From Pisolithus tinctorius (Eukaryota; Basidiomycota; Agaricomycetes; Boletales; Pisolithaceae): a stretch of 64,000 nt of DNA. Positions 34,544 to 49,083 of this stretch are shown here, in pieces. Each line of letters opens with the position of its first letter. Position 1 is the stretch's first letter. Position numbers and translations under genes: made by a program. Under the pieces are notes generated by a model that made no database searches, was not told the DNA's origin, and saw only the letters and a program-made list of their open reading frames with translations. The stretch is from NCBI GenBank assembly GCA_024663395.1, contig JANFAH010000003.1, forward strand, positions 3,348,001-3,412,000. Direction: 5' to 3'.

Positions 34544-34918
34544 ATGCGCTCCAACAACACGGACGATGATCCCGCAACTGGCCGCCAAGCGGGACAGGAG
34601 ACCTCTTTGGAAGAGGACATGGGGGTCTTGACAGAATATCTTTCAGGAAATATTTCGGGCTCTCGCACTTCCGGTGCACAAACCGTGTCATCGGAGGAAG
34701 AAGTAGCTGTCCTTACCACAGAGTACAGTGAAGACGACTCGGATCTTGAGGAGCTTTTGACTCGCTTAGACGAAGCAGATGGTATGGTGACGGGCGTGGA
34801 GAATAGACTGGACAAGATACTGGATAAACTAGATGATCTCCTGATGCATCTTGACTCCCGAGATACGAATCGCCCCAGGACGGACGATCCAGGCGACTCC
34901 GGTTCAGCAAAGACATGA
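34544..34918 (+). CDS. Small acidic coiled-coil protein of unknown family
   Basis: A single-exon frame of 124 codons starting MRSNNTDDDPATGRQ. I do not recognise the family. The first half is polar and acidic, rich in Ser, Thr and Glu (ETSLEEDMGVLTEYLSG, SEDDSDLEELLTRLDE). The second half has heptad-like hydrophobic spacing (VENRLDKILDKLDDLLMHLDS) and would form a short coiled coil, followed by a charged, disordered end (TDDPGDSGSAKT). Strong acidity, a sensible start and coding-like composition argue that it is real. It is head to head with the THO subunit gene and converges on the Ubp2-type gene 194 bases downstream. It could be a small adaptor or inhibitor; no function is claimed. Confidence 0.6.
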   Translation: MRSNNTDDDPATGRQAGQETSLEEDMGVLTEYLSGNISGSRTSGAQTVSSEEEVAVLTTEYSEDDSDLEELLTRLDEADGMVTGVENRLDKILDKLDDLLMHLDSRDTNRPRTDDPGDSGSAKT

Positions 34919-35112
34919 ACTCGCTGTGAGTTCGCAGGTCTCTGGATGTAAACCTGTCTCATCATATTTTCAAGTTTTGACGAATCTCCCACCCAACATG
35001 ACGAACTATCAGTGGGTTAATAATGTGCCCGCCATCTCACCACGATTACAAGCTCAACAGCCTACAGGTACGTATGCACGAATTACAAATGCGACGAATG
35101 CATGTGAGGATA

Positions 35113-38100
35113 TCAAAGCGAATTTACGGGAGTGTCCTCGAAGCTCATATTATCAAACCGCTTCACAGTCTGCACAACGTCAGAACCCTTTCTAGCAAAT
35201 ACGAGCTGGGCATTGTTCATGTGAGCCACGGCTGTCAGAAAAGTGTAAATCCGAACGACTCACGAGGTATGGATTCTCAGTCGAACCGGTAGTGTCTGCC
35301 AGCACTACGTTCTTTGAGACCTCTGTAACAACCGAGTCATTGTACTTGAACCAGTTGTCGGGCTTCTCCGGTAGATGTCTAGAGTAGAAGAAGTAATGCC
35401 CAAAGGACGGTGACGAGCCACGGTGGATGAAGACCGAAGTGAGCTCATAAGGGAATGCCCTGTCGTCCTTCCATACTCCCTCCAATTCTTCTTTTAGCTT
35501 CGCAATTTCGGCCTTAACTTCCGCAACTTCGCTGCTCAGTGTTGTTTGCTCGTCATTGAGCTGAGCCACCAGGGTACCGTTAACTTGTGAAAGTTCGATA
35601 CTTTGTTGCTTCGACAGGAAGTTTAGAGTATTCTCCAGCGGGGGTCCAAATGGCGCATGCTACAGAGTCTTAGTGATCTTGCGACACGTCAGGTCCTACC
35701 GACCTACCTTGTCTTCCGTCAAGAGTCGAAGGCGTTCCCTATACGAATTAAGAGCTGCTTGTATGCTCTTTGACTTCGCCTTTTTCAGCGGGTCTGCAGT
35801 GTCTAGGAACCGGTCCATGTAAATTGTCTCTCCAAATCTCACATATACTTGAGATTTGTAGGGTTGTAGTGTTTCACGATTGAATTGCACTCGCTGCGAC
35901 ATATATATTATTTTAGCACCCCAGAACAGTATTTTACTCACCTGCAACTGGATTTGAAGCAGTGGTGGCAATTCAACCAGTGACACTTCCATCCTTGCTT
36001 TCGAGCCTTCAAACTCTACCGTGTCATCGAAGTAACTACTCAATCCATCGTAGATATCAATCCCACTATCGATGACGTTGACGGGTAGATGGGAGAACAA
36101 ATCTTGTTTCTCATGGACAGACAACCGGGACCGACGCTGATCTGGCAGCACGGAGATGCGTTGTCGCAGTTTTCCATAGAAAAGCCTACACGCTCCCGTT
36201 CAGATCAACAAGTTCCGAACACAGATATGGGTAAAATACGACCTTTTGACAATGCTACCTTTGTCGTGTGCGTCGCTCATATCATCAAACTTGAGCAACG
36301 CAATCTCAATCTGGAACATGCAATTGTCCATGCATTCAGCGACATCATGCTGCTTGCCTGCAAGGATCGAGAGATGAAAAACAGTCGAAAACCAACCACT
36401 ACAATTAAATGTAACTCACCGAAAAGCATAACCGATTCCGAATTCGCCGCAGGCTTCCTGGCTGGCAACGGAGGCTTCTTTGAAGTGTCCTCGGAGGCCT
36501 GCACGGCCTCCGTGCGGTCCGCTAAACTGACGGTCACATCCTGGGAGCTCGAACTACTCGCCGAAGCAATGCGAGGGGACTTCGATCTTCGTGGGGACGG
36601 CGGATGTGATACCATCACGTACCCGTTGTTCTCAGCGTCAAGCGCCAGTGTCCCCGGAACATCTTCGTCGATTTCCATGGGGACCCCTCGGTCTTCCCGG
36701 GGACGCTTCCCTAGAACAGAATTGGGTGAATCTGACTTGACAAGCCGAGAGGGTGGGTCCTCTACGAGGGTTGCATCGGTATCATTCGAAGAATCCGTTC
36801 CCCCTTTGTCAACTTCGTCATCTTCCTCGTCCCGAGGCGTTACAAGCGCAAGTTTGGCAAGGTCCATTGTAGGAGTAACGGCAGCTGACTCGCAATACTC
36901 CAGTTGCCAGAAGAGGTCCGCAAGTTGACCAACGACTGCGCCATAAACTGAGATATCTTGAGATAGAACAAAATGAGATACCCACATTTCCTGGAACGCA
37001 GGATTTCTCGTCGAGTTATCAACCTTCCACCAACCCGATGCTTCTTGAGATCGTCATCAGAATACTTCTCGTCTTCCACAGACTTCACACTGGTAGTTGC
37101 CAATGGCGTGATGGCGTCACGCAAGTCTTTGATGGTGTAGAAGTACTGCGGGTGGGGTCAGCGTGATGCTTAGAATCACGGTGGTTTCTAACCTGTAGTA
37201 AGGAATTCAAATAACAGGTATTGCCCAACTGGTTCAACCCTCTAGGAAGATCAGCACGTGTTGGTGGTAGCATATCGCCCGCTGAAGAAAACGACATTGA
37301 GTCCGCAATAGAGTTAATCAGGGGACATCACACACGATCCTGGCCAGTTTCTAAAAATTTTCGTATCCGATAACTATCTCGAGCTTCCGCGATGGTCGCC
37401 AACGCGTCTCTCATCCGATCAGACTGGTGGGGTTGTTCCTCCACCTGGTATCGTATGTCTTAGCCACTCCACTAATAGAAAATCGCTAACTCGTACTTAC
37501 CCTCATCATATACACTGTCATCAACATAGACTCGTCAGTCTCAGGAGGAACCTCCAAGATGGTGTAGGCACGGTTGGGATCCATAGCATTCTTCGACGAA
37601 TCTTCCCACATCTTTCTGAGTTTTGTGCTACCCCGCGATTCTGCAACAATTCTGAAGGCCTCATTGGCATCCCTCTGGCGTTGAATTCCATTCTTAGCGT
37701 CTCTCCAGGCTCTCCGAACACAGTCTTTCCAAGCCTCAGCAATGAAATCGTCATCGACGTCGGCATCCAACTCCACACGGAGTGGACCGTCCTTTCCGAA
37801 TCCTAAAACGCCGACGGCATTCCTAAGATCATCTTCAGTAAACCGATTTCTTGAGCGTTCTTCGAAAACTAAATTTTGGACATCTTGTGGGGGAATTTCT
37901 CCAAATTCTTGCATGGCTTGCACGACGGTGAAAAACTGGGAAAAGTATAATGGCGTTTGAGCAGGGTCACATCTGCATTGTGCCATATATGCGAACATCA
38001 GCAGCTCTGATGGTAGGGAAAATAAAAATCAGCTTCGTGGTATGATCCTGTTTGTTTACCTGGCGTATATGTAGTCGGCGTCATGCCAAGCCCCCTCAAT

Positions 38101-40040
38101 GCACGTTGGACAGGCTCGAACTCAAGCATCGTTGATAGTGACGACAATCGGGGAACTGTGACAAACATATGAGGATACTACTTCAATGACGAGAACAGAA
38201 CGCACTTTGATTTGGGTGTGCTCCAATGCCCATTTGGTACATCTCACGGGCTGGATCCATCTTTACCCACAGACGCTGAAAAGTGTAGTTCTTAAGCATG
38301 TTGGCTATTGTACGTCAGTCTCAACAGATAATGCGATGAGTGAAAGGACCTGCCATGGCGGTTTCTGTATTCCAGTAGCCACGCACTGGTCTCTACCCAG
38401 AACCTCAGAAGCTTCCTACGGCTGTCTTTACCCTGAAGCGTGGTGGGATCGGTGTTGGGAGGCATCATGGTCTCATCCTTGGCACCCGTTTGCGTATTCT
38501 CATTTTCGGTGAGCACAAAGCCTAGGCGCTCAAATATGTGACGACTGGATCATTGGTCAACCGGGTCATGCTGAATGCACAAGAGGAATATCCTCACACA
38601 GTGGACGTCCACCCGATTTTCTGTTGGAAAACCCTCCGATGTACCGGTAAGGATCGATTTTCGCCCTTCCATAACTTGTTCTCGACGATGCTAAAGTAAC
38701 GCTTGAGTAAAGCCAGCCAAGTGGAGCATATATAACTCACAGAAGAAAAGTCTCCAACGCTGAGACAACCGACTCCTCCCTGTTTTTGTTTGGAGGTGGG
38801 TTATCCCACCTATCACGTGTACATTCCTCCAAAAACTTCATTGGTATGACACCGGGGATCACGTCAGAAACGACGCAATACACCGAGCATTGACAGCAGA
38901 CATAAAGATCGAGCAAATCTCCCTCCTCTTCTTCCTCATCCTCGACCACGGCGTCTTCCCGCATCTTGTCGACGGAGAACTCCGCAAGATTCAACGATGT
39001 TATCTTGCGTCTCCTCTCTTTCTTCAGATCAGCTTGCTCCCATCCCGCCCGACGGAATGCGGGATCGAGCTTGTGAGCATCTACAGCTTTTTCGTAATAG
39101 TGGAAGTGATGGGTCTTGTTTGAGGGTCCGAAGGGCTGTTCAGCATCTCCCACGCAAGAGACAGTCCGTCTACGATGCGCGAGATCTGGGAGCGGGGCAA
39201 GTGGATCGGGGGCGAATGACTTTGCGAGGGGAGGCAGTATGGTAGATGACTTCCACTGTAATAGAACCCACCCATAATGTTTCCGGCAATAATAAACATT
39301 GGGATGCGGAACAGCATGAATAAGGTCATCCTTGGAGGGCGGTTCCAAATTAAAACCCGTATCGCCCCCATCTCTAGAAGTAGAAACATCCGGCCTGATA
39401 TCCGGTGTGATCACGCTCACTGAATACAAAGAGTGTTCGGGGTTATGTAGCATCTCAGCGAGATATGGGGGAAGAACACCAGGACCCGGTCGTTTGCACC
39501 TTTCCCGTACGGATGCATCCCACCAATTTTCCTCCTCTTGTGGATCCCTGCCATCGATATCGACTAACTTGGAGGCTGAGACGGTATAACCTCCCGGGTC
39601 GTAGTGCTGCGCCCAAGTGGCACCAGAGTCCCAGGACGTGGATTGTGCATTCCATGCATCATCTTCCCATGCCTTCCCAGTACTCCAATCGCTACTCGTT
39701 CCGTTGGTCCACGAGTTAAAGGTGGTTTCCGCTGCAGGCAAGAGGGCTGGGACGGGATCCTCGATTATTGGTGCCTCTTCGACGAGTTGGGGCTCACGAA
39801 ACGGGCTATTGCCTGGAGCGCTATAGTCAGGAGGAGGAGTGCTGGGTCGAATGACCTTTGTATGAGATGATCCGAGATTTTTTGGACGAGATGGGAGAGG
39901 CGGAGGAGGGTTCTTCTGACCATAGAAATGACCCGGTGCGACCGTACCTAGCACGTTTGCACCACTACTGGCGGTTACGTTAGAGGACGGTGGTAGGGGT
40001 GTGGAACGATGAGAAGTCTTGTTGGTATCATGGTTATCCA
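35113..40040 (-). CDS. UBP2: Large ubiquitin carboxyl-terminal hydrolase, Ubp2 type
   Basis: A deubiquitinase of more than 1,100 residues resembling yeast Ubp2, which trims K63-linked chains and opposes the Rsp5 ligase. The N-terminus (MDNHDTNKT) is Pro/Ser-rich, followed by a Cys-containing block, LYVCCQCSVYCVVSDVIPGVIP, typical of the fungal group. Helical repeats in the middle include RAYTILEVPPETDESMLMTVY, a Ubp2-type UIM-like/repeat region. The protease domain starts GLNQLGNTCYLNSLLQYF. Its halves are split by a long Ser/Glu-rich insert with a basic KRPRED patch. The second half has KQHDVAECMDNCMFQ, a coiled coil near 35550 and the His box PSFGHYFFYSRHLPEKPDNWFKYND. It ends KRFDNMSFEDTPVNSL. 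Roughly fifteen exons. The start was taken as the first true ATG. Confidence 0.85.
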
Positions 40041-40336
40041 TGCTGCGGGTAAAAGGCAAGGTCGTGATTTGATCAAGGCAAAAAGAATGCGGACAGACTT
40101 TGATCCTTGCACAAATGACTGTCCTATGCCCGAGTTGACTCTACACCATCCAGCAGATGGCAAATCGCAATCCTGTTGCAAATGATAAGATTTCGGGGTA
40201 AACGACGAGCTGTCCTGTGCACTGCCAGAGAGGATGGGAGCGGCTGCACTGCAAGCAACGCGCGGACGCTTATGTAATCCCATCATGGTATCTAACCAAC
40301 TTTGTCTACGCGTATGTAGGTATCTAGTGAAGTGGC

Positions 40337-41680
40337 TCAGAACTTAAAGACCTACGGGGCAGGAGATGTCAGTCGGAGGAATGCTGGTGGAGAGGTAAAG
40401 CCGACCTGGTCCTCGGTGTATCCAAGCTCTTTGAGGATGCCGCCGAGTTCTCCCTGCTCCCTGCCAGCTTTCTTACCCGCGATTGCAGCCACTTGCGGCG
40501 GCGGTCCTACGACTCTATGTGAGCTTCGCTTTAGCTCATATGGAGGTCATCTTACCGCAAACAAATACTTTCATTTTCTCTCCCAGAGAAGCGGGTGCGA
40601 TGTGCTGCTTGATCAGATCAACGTTGATATATCCGCTCGGACCTGCATTGGATAATTGGGAGACTTTGAAGGTGCAACACGCGCTTAAGGCTCACCTTTC
40701 CACCTTTCGGAAGGCTTGTCGACGACATAAACAACGTCGAAGGTCTTGGGATACTTCTTCTTCATGGCATCCAGCTCCTCGCGAAGCAGTATATCTGCCT
40801 CAGAGACATTTGCAAAAAGCAACTTGAACTTGGTCTTGTTGTTCTTGTCTGCTAAGACATGTTGTAGGACCTGGTACATCGGCGCACTACAGCCATAGAT
40901 CTGTCACTGGTCGCCGGAAGGATCAAGGTGGAGACCTTACATTCCTGTTCCGCCGGCAATGAGGCCAACCTCGTCAAATTCATTCACTACATCACCAGAT
41001 GAGTCCACTATCGGGAAGCAAATCCGAGGTATTCACTTTTCCATGGCCACTTCGGTAACGGTCCCTTGACGGCAAGCGTGTCACCGGGACTAAGGGAGTG
41101 GATATATTTCGATACATTGCCCGTCTCATACTTCTTAATGAGGAATGAGAGTTCTCCTTCCAAGTCTGATGGCGAAATGGGAGTATAAGGTCGAGCCATG
41201 GGTTTCCCGTTTGCATCTTTCAGATCCTCGGCCTTAAGAAAAACACAGGAAGCAATCGGCAGCAGCGAGGCCTGCCCCTCGGGTAATTCGAAAACGAAGC
41301 TGGGTTGGTCCGACGTGTTACTGGACGCAAGGCAGGTGAGCGGGATAACTTACACGCTGGTATTATGGCTATAAGGTTCGACTCGCTTGAGCTTGATGTC
41401 GACGAACTTCTGAGGGTCGAGCGGGCTTGTCAAGACCTTCTTAGGCTTTTCTGACTCTGTCTTGCCAAAGGTCACGTAGCCATAGGCCCCCGCCACAGCG
41501 AGGCCGGCACCGACGAGGTACAATGGAAGGTTAGAGTTTTTAGCGCCAGCTTCCGTTGAGTAGAGCCGGGTGGCAGCGGTCTATGTGCACGGGATCAGCC
41601 AACTCCGAAAAATGGTACGGAGGCAGACAGATTTATACCACTGAGCGTGCAACCCGAGAGGTGGCACGAATGAAGGACAT
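40337..41680 (-). CDS. MCR1: Mitochondrial NADH-cytochrome b5 reductase
   Basis: An FAD enzyme that passes electrons from NADH to cytochrome b5 or related acceptors. In yeast Mcr1 sits in the outer membrane and intermembrane space and helps ergosterol synthesis and ascorbyl radical reduction. The N-terminus MSFIRATSRVARSV then TAATRLYSTEAG looks like a mitochondrial presequence, followed by one membrane segment (LPLYLVGAGLAVAGAYGYV). FAD and NAD motifs are RPYTPISPSD, GPLPKWPWK, GGTGIAPMYQVLQHVL (joined over an intron) and CGPPPQ. It ends GYTEDQVFKF. The start ATG is 41678-41680, and the last exon holds only five codons with the stop (VFKF). Family and location are well supported. Confidence 0.9.
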
Positions 41681-42202
41681 CTTTCAAGCGTCTCACTCGT
41701 CGACTTTCTCCGTCTAAGCGATGAGAGAACACAGGTATGAGAGGGTGCAAATAATGTTTCGACCTTGTAAGCCTGAGAATCGGTCATTTGGCGGCGGTTA
41801 CAGCCGTCAATACGGCGGGCCCCCGGCCCAGGTTAAGCCCCACACCAACAGGCATTTTCCAGCGTGTTCCACGGTGGCCAGGAAGAGACTGCCATGTGCT
41901 ACCAACCAGGCATACTCACGGGAGAGTCAGACTGGTAGTTGGGATACGTTTCTATTGTCAAAGTCGCAACCTCAGCGCAATAGTCAAACTCCATTTATTA
42001 TCTGCGGAAGACTTCCAGGGAAGGTCATCGGACCTCGGGCACTGCCGATTCAGATGGCCCTCCCTGCTATTAGTAGTCGGTGATATAGGGCTATATAGTT
42101 TCCATATCTCAGCACCCTCGTCGACATCCTGCCATCGACCGAGGTGCACTTTCATATCAGATCTTAAAGGCCTCGCCGGTCTTCTGTCCAGTCACATCTG
42201 CA
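41681..42202. other. Divergent intergenic region between MCR1 and HOG1
   Basis: 522 bases between two divergent start codons, so it should hold both promoters. Pyrimidine-rich stretches are present. Open frames here overlap both 5' regions but show no protein family. No RNA gene was seen. Confidence 0.5.
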
Positions 42203-43987
<1,785 letters not shown>

Positions 43988-44440
43988 TCATACAATGGGT
44001 TTTCATCGTCTACGCCGGTTGTTTTCTCTCGACCTAGTGCGTCAACCGTCCATTACGGAACATACGCTAACGCATATGTCGCTCAGGATTGTCTTGCGGA
44101 ACTATGATCGTCTCGTGGCTCTCACTCACTTGAATGGTTTTACACTTCGTCTTTGCTCAAAGGACGCTTTCAATCAATATCGTACTCAGTGCTCATCTAT
44201 CTCTTGTAGTCTTGCTTCCGATTTCTATCAAGTTCTTCAGCAATTTCAATACATGTATTGCTTCTAACCCGAATACACGATGGGATAGACACTATTAGTT
44301 GACGTTGTTGGGATGGGAACCATGTCTGTATATAGTTCAGATCATTACTTGGCAGGTCAACAGTGCTGAAGTGAAGTGTATGTTCCCGCTCGTAACTTTC
44401 ACCCGTCCTCCGATCGCGCAAAGCGCAGCTTCCGCACGCC
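43988..44440. other. Intergenic region between HOG1 and the DNA methyltransferase
   Basis: 453 bases between two plus-strand genes. The first part would be the HOG1 3' UTR and the second the methyltransferase promoter. No gene, repeat or RNA was recognised. Confidence 0.5.
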
Positions 44441-47400
44441 ATGTCTCGTCGTAGGCGTCCTACTGCCTTCGAAGTTACCTTCCGGGAGGAGGCAGTTTCG
44501 TTAGGAGAGTCTACTGGTACATCTGACGTAGATCGCAAGCGAGTTCGCGACGGCGATCCTGAAACGCGAGTGCGTTTCTGACGTATTATACCAACAATTT
44601 TTTTAATCTCCACTGCTTATCAGAGAGCAAAGCGCCGTAATCTCGACGGAACTCCGAGGCCCCGTACGTTGCATTCGACCACCGGGACCCGTGTTTCGTT
44701 CTGACGCAGACCAGCACGAAAGTATGAGCCCAGGCCATACGAAAAACAAGAGGCCGCAGGTCTCAGGCTCCTCGGTGAAGAACAATACTTGATCAATCCA
44801 GATGACAGGCATATCAGAATGCTCTCTCGCTTCGCGTTTTTCGACCCAAATCATGAGTTGGAGATGGTGTCGCTCGACGTGCTCGACGACTTGATTGAAA
44901 GACGAGGTGAATCCGAAGTCGAAGTTGAAGGCGCGGGCTTCGCGGCTGCAAAGTTTGAAGTTGAAGACGAAGGTCAAGAGGATGACTTGGAAGGGGACGT
45001 CGACGAGTTGCAGTATATTCGTCTGACAACTGTGCGGCGCTTTGTTATCAACTACTTGTATGAGGACCGGTATGTTCGTGGCGCGCATGGATTGCTCTCA
45101 TAATAACAGCACCTTACAGCCCGGTTTATGTCGAAACCGATCATGCAATTTACGAACTATTCGAACCATCTAAGAAGTATCGACGCGAATATCGGTCATT
45201 CTACAAGCCTCAGCGGGTCATGCAACTCATCATTTCTTCCGCGTTCGAGGATCCCGACAGGGAGTTCGCTGAGTTTGTGCAGTACTTCACGTCACTGGAG
45301 GTCCTTGACCAGCCATTGGTGGAGCGAGACCTGTGGGATGTGGTGAGTTTGCGGGTCCGAGTACGTGGGGAGTGCGTCTAACCTATGCATAGGTCCCTAA
45401 ATTAAAGCAGGTCCTGGAGACTATTTACTATGGTGATCGTGTTCGGGAAAGTCACACCGTTTCATACTTGCTGTCCAGGGATGCACCGAAGTTTCTAAAG
45501 ATGGTTGATGTCACGAAACTTAGGAGGAGGTCCCCTCCAATTCCGGACATCGAGTACAAAGGCAATCTGGACCTTGCGACTCTTCGACCCGAAAATCAAG
45601 TGCCAACTCATGTGACGCCCCGTATATCCCAGCTTGCACTTGGGTTATTTAGGGAAAGGTTACGAGTCGTTGGGCCTCAACCAGTAGCCGAGCCTGAGCC
45701 ACCATATGCTGACTTAACGAAGAGGGTGAAAGGCTTCATAATACGAGTATCTATGCGTAGGCAGCTGGAATTCTCGCGGCAACAGCGCTTGAAGCCTCGT
45801 TCACGATATCTCAAATATCTAACAATTGACCGTTTGGATTACAACGTAAGGAACTGCCATCCTCTTTATGTGTCCTACCTATGAAGCCTCCTAGGTTGGG
45901 GATACTATAGTCTCTGTGGTTGGCGAGGACACCGACAGGCGTTCCATTCCTCCCGAACTTCCGCACCCTGATGATGTCTCACCGACAGACATCCTGGCGG
46001 ACTATTTCTGGTGCAATTGCTTCGATGTTTCAACCTAACGACGACATTAATGTTCCCTGTAGGTTTGCTAGAATAGTGTGGCTCGATTACGAAGACGAAT
46101 TGGTGCACGTTCAGTGGTTTGAACACAGCTCGAAGACTTGCATGGCACAACTCGGACATCCTCAGGAACTTTTCCTTACCAAACGCTGCGACAGCATTAA
46201 CATGAGCTTCATTATTGGGAAAGTCCAGGCGCATTACATCGCCCCGGGGCAGACACTCGCCGAGGTGTTGCCACACGACTTCTTTTATAGGTATGCTAAT
46301 AGTTATTCCCTTGCGTGGGCGCTAAATTCGCTTTCGAGGTATGAATGGGACGACCACCTTGGAACGTTCAAGAGTGCAAACATGGAAAAAATTACAGCTG
46401 CTCAAGAAAACCATCCACCGGACTGTTGTCACGTATGTGATATTAGGAACAAACTCGATCAGGACCGGCTTGCACTCCCGATAGAGAATGGCGTAGCGTG
46501 GCATGCCCGAGAATATCACATCGACGACTTTGTCCTCATCAGGGCTGATGACGGGCCATGTCTTATTGGCCACATACGCGGCATCCTTCTTGAACCGGAT
46601 TCAGATAATGAAGACGACAACAAGATCGTTGTAACGCTCCTCGGACGGGTAGACAAGGTGCATTGCCGGCCAGAGACCGTCCTGAAAGATGAGGCATGTG
46701 CATTGGGTTATCTTCATCGGAATACCTAACTAAACATTCGTGAGCTCAGCGGCACTTGTTTTATACAGATGAGAGGGTGAGAATCGTTATATCTGACTTG
46801 GTTGGGATCTGTTTTGTGGTGGTCAGCAGCTCACTGCCCGAGATCGAGGATTGGAAAGCGGTTTCTCCGCTCCACTTCTATATCAAGTATAGACATCCTG
46901 TGCTTGATGTCAGGTCATGGGATGAGATGGAGGAGATGCTGCCGCAGCAGCTGGAGGTATGCCAGCGTTGCCTAGACCCAAATCTTGAAAACTTGAGGGA
47001 TCTGGACGATTACTTTAAGAAGGGGCCACGGTTACGTGCCTTTGATCCATTCGCAGGTGTCGGAGCATTCGCTCTGGCGATGGAAATGGAACAATGCTTT
47101 AAATTAACACATGCCATCGAAATTTCGCCCAGCGCTGCCGAAACCCTTAAGTGTGTACACCATGGCTTCTCCAACCTTCATGTGGGCTTACATCGGTCCT
47201 CAGAAGGAACGCATCGGCGGAGGTGAAGGTATATAATCAATGTAGCAATCGATTGCTTCGTCAAGCCATATTGTTGCACGGGGGAAAAGACCCCGACCCC
47301 CTAAGGGCAATAAATGGTGATGCACTACCTGACCCTCCAATGCCAGGTGACATAGACTGTATGGTAACGGGGTTTCCTTGGTGGGCTTGTACATTGTCAA

Positions 47401-48969
47401 CCGAATAATGGTCTTATGTAATAATCTTTCCAGCCAACCTCATTCGCAAATGAATATGTTCCAGAAAGCGGATGATCGCAAAAGCAATCTTATACTCAAC
47501 ATTTTGTCTTGGGTGGACTTCCTCAGACCACGATATTGCATTTTCGAGAACGTCAGAGGGTTTTTGACTTACAATCTGAAGGCACGACAAGATGGGCCGC
47601 ATCGACTTAAAGGAGGCATTCCTATGGGTGGGTTTAAACTGCTCATACGAGCGCTCATTGATATGGAGTATGTATCGTTTAATATGCTCCTAACCCATGG
47701 TCTGAGCGCGGCGCACCACAGTTATCAAGTGCGTTTCAGCCTATTACAAGCGGGCCACTATGGAACTCCGCAAACACGAACAAGGTTTTTCTTGATTGCG
47801 GCGGATAGAAAACATGAATTACCTGAGCTGCCGCAACCCACTCATGATTTCCCCGTGGTTGATAAGCTTGAAATAAAGCTCCCGGGCGGAAGATCGATAG
47901 AGCCTGTCAGAACGGTGCCAGGAATTGCACCTCACAGATTCGTCTCTACCCGTGATGCAATTAGTGATCTTCCTGTTTTTCATTGGTACGTGACTACGGC
48001 GCTCAACACTTGTGGATATAACCTCAGACGATTGCGAATGCAGGAAAAACCCGAAAACGAATTACACCAGGGAGCAAATGCGTAACCTTAAGCTCATTCG
48101 GTGCGACGAAAGCAAACCATGGTGTGGCTTGTCAGGACCAGATGTCGCTTATGAACATGAACCCCGAACTACCTTCCAGCTATGGTGCCGGAAGACGGCA
48201 ACGACAGATCTCCAACACTACACTCGCACGTATGAACCGATAAAAGTCGAACGGTGCAGTGACTGAGCTGTTGCCCTACGTCCTCGACGCGCTAATGAGG
48301 TGACTCACAGGGTCGTCACGATTCCCTTTGGTGACGATGCTGACTACCGGAGTGAGAAAAATGGTTAATCCTCTTATATTCACTATCAGCTGATGTACTA
48401 CTAGCCTTGCGACCTGATCTTTGGGAATGGCAGTTCAATAACCCACTTTCTGCAACTGCCAGAGACGGCTTCCGACCTGGTAAATACTCAGCTGCTGGAG
48501 AGCCCATGCATAATGCTCACCTCTGACCGCTTCTTCGTCAGGGTATTATGGCCGCGTGCCGAAAGATGGATGGTTTCAAACAACTGTCACCAACGTTGAC
48601 CCGACAGCCAAACAATGTCGCGTACTGCATCCATATGTGCGTGATTTGCGTATTACCTTGAAGTTTGGTGCCAAACAAAGCCGATGATCACAGTGTCGGC
48701 GCATTGTAACGGTCCGCGAACTCGCCCGCTCACAAGGATTTCCTGACTGTTTTGTCTTCTATGCAATTGATGATCGTGTTGTCACGGTAAGTAGGAAATC
48801 GGGGACCAAAGTTCTAGGTCGATTAACTAATAGTTCACTTTAGATGCATAGACAAATCGGAAACGCGGTGCCTTGGCCTCTCTCCATGGCTATTGCACGT
48901 GAATTTAGAACAGTGCTACTCAAGAAATGGAAGGAAGGGACGGCTGAGGATGCGATGGAGATTGACTGA
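44441..48969 (+). CDS. DNA (cytosine-5) methyltransferase with RFD and two BAH domains (Dnmt1/DIM-2-like)
   Basis: A large CpG-type cytosine methyltransferase of the kind found in basidiomycetes. Order: a basic N-terminus (MSRRRRPTAFEV); an RFD/RFTS domain (HIRMLSRFAFFDPNHELEMV, LQYIRLTTVRRFVINYLYED); BAH1 (RFARIVWLDYEDELVHVQWF); BAH2 (WHAREYHIDDFVLIRADDGP); then the catalytic domain. This has motif I (FDPFAGVGAFALAMEME), motif IV with the catalytic Cys (GFPCQPHSQMNMF), motif VI (IFENVRGFL), motif VIII (TPQTRTRFFLIAA), the recognition region, and motifs IX and X (ELARSQGFPD, MHRQIGNAVPWPLSMAI). The intron 47381-47433 splits the catalytic Cys codon TG/C. All motifs needed for activity are intact. 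About fifteen exons; the stop is at 48967-48969. Start and the second exon junction are less certain. Confidence 0.88.
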
Positions 48970-49083
48970 TGGAAATGGGGAAACTTACCTGATAGCTATG
49001 TCAAACCGGTAGCTCTGAGACCCAAAGAAGTACACGGGCGATGGTTATGAGCAACGCTAGTAGTCGCGACGCTTGTGCGGCAG

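Noticed and set aside
36089..36928. Plus-strand open frame of 279 codons, Ser-rich
   Set aside because: It lies opposite the Ser/Glu-rich insert of the Ubp2-type gene, whose exons carry the expected family motifs. Low complexity on the coding strand gives long antisense frames.
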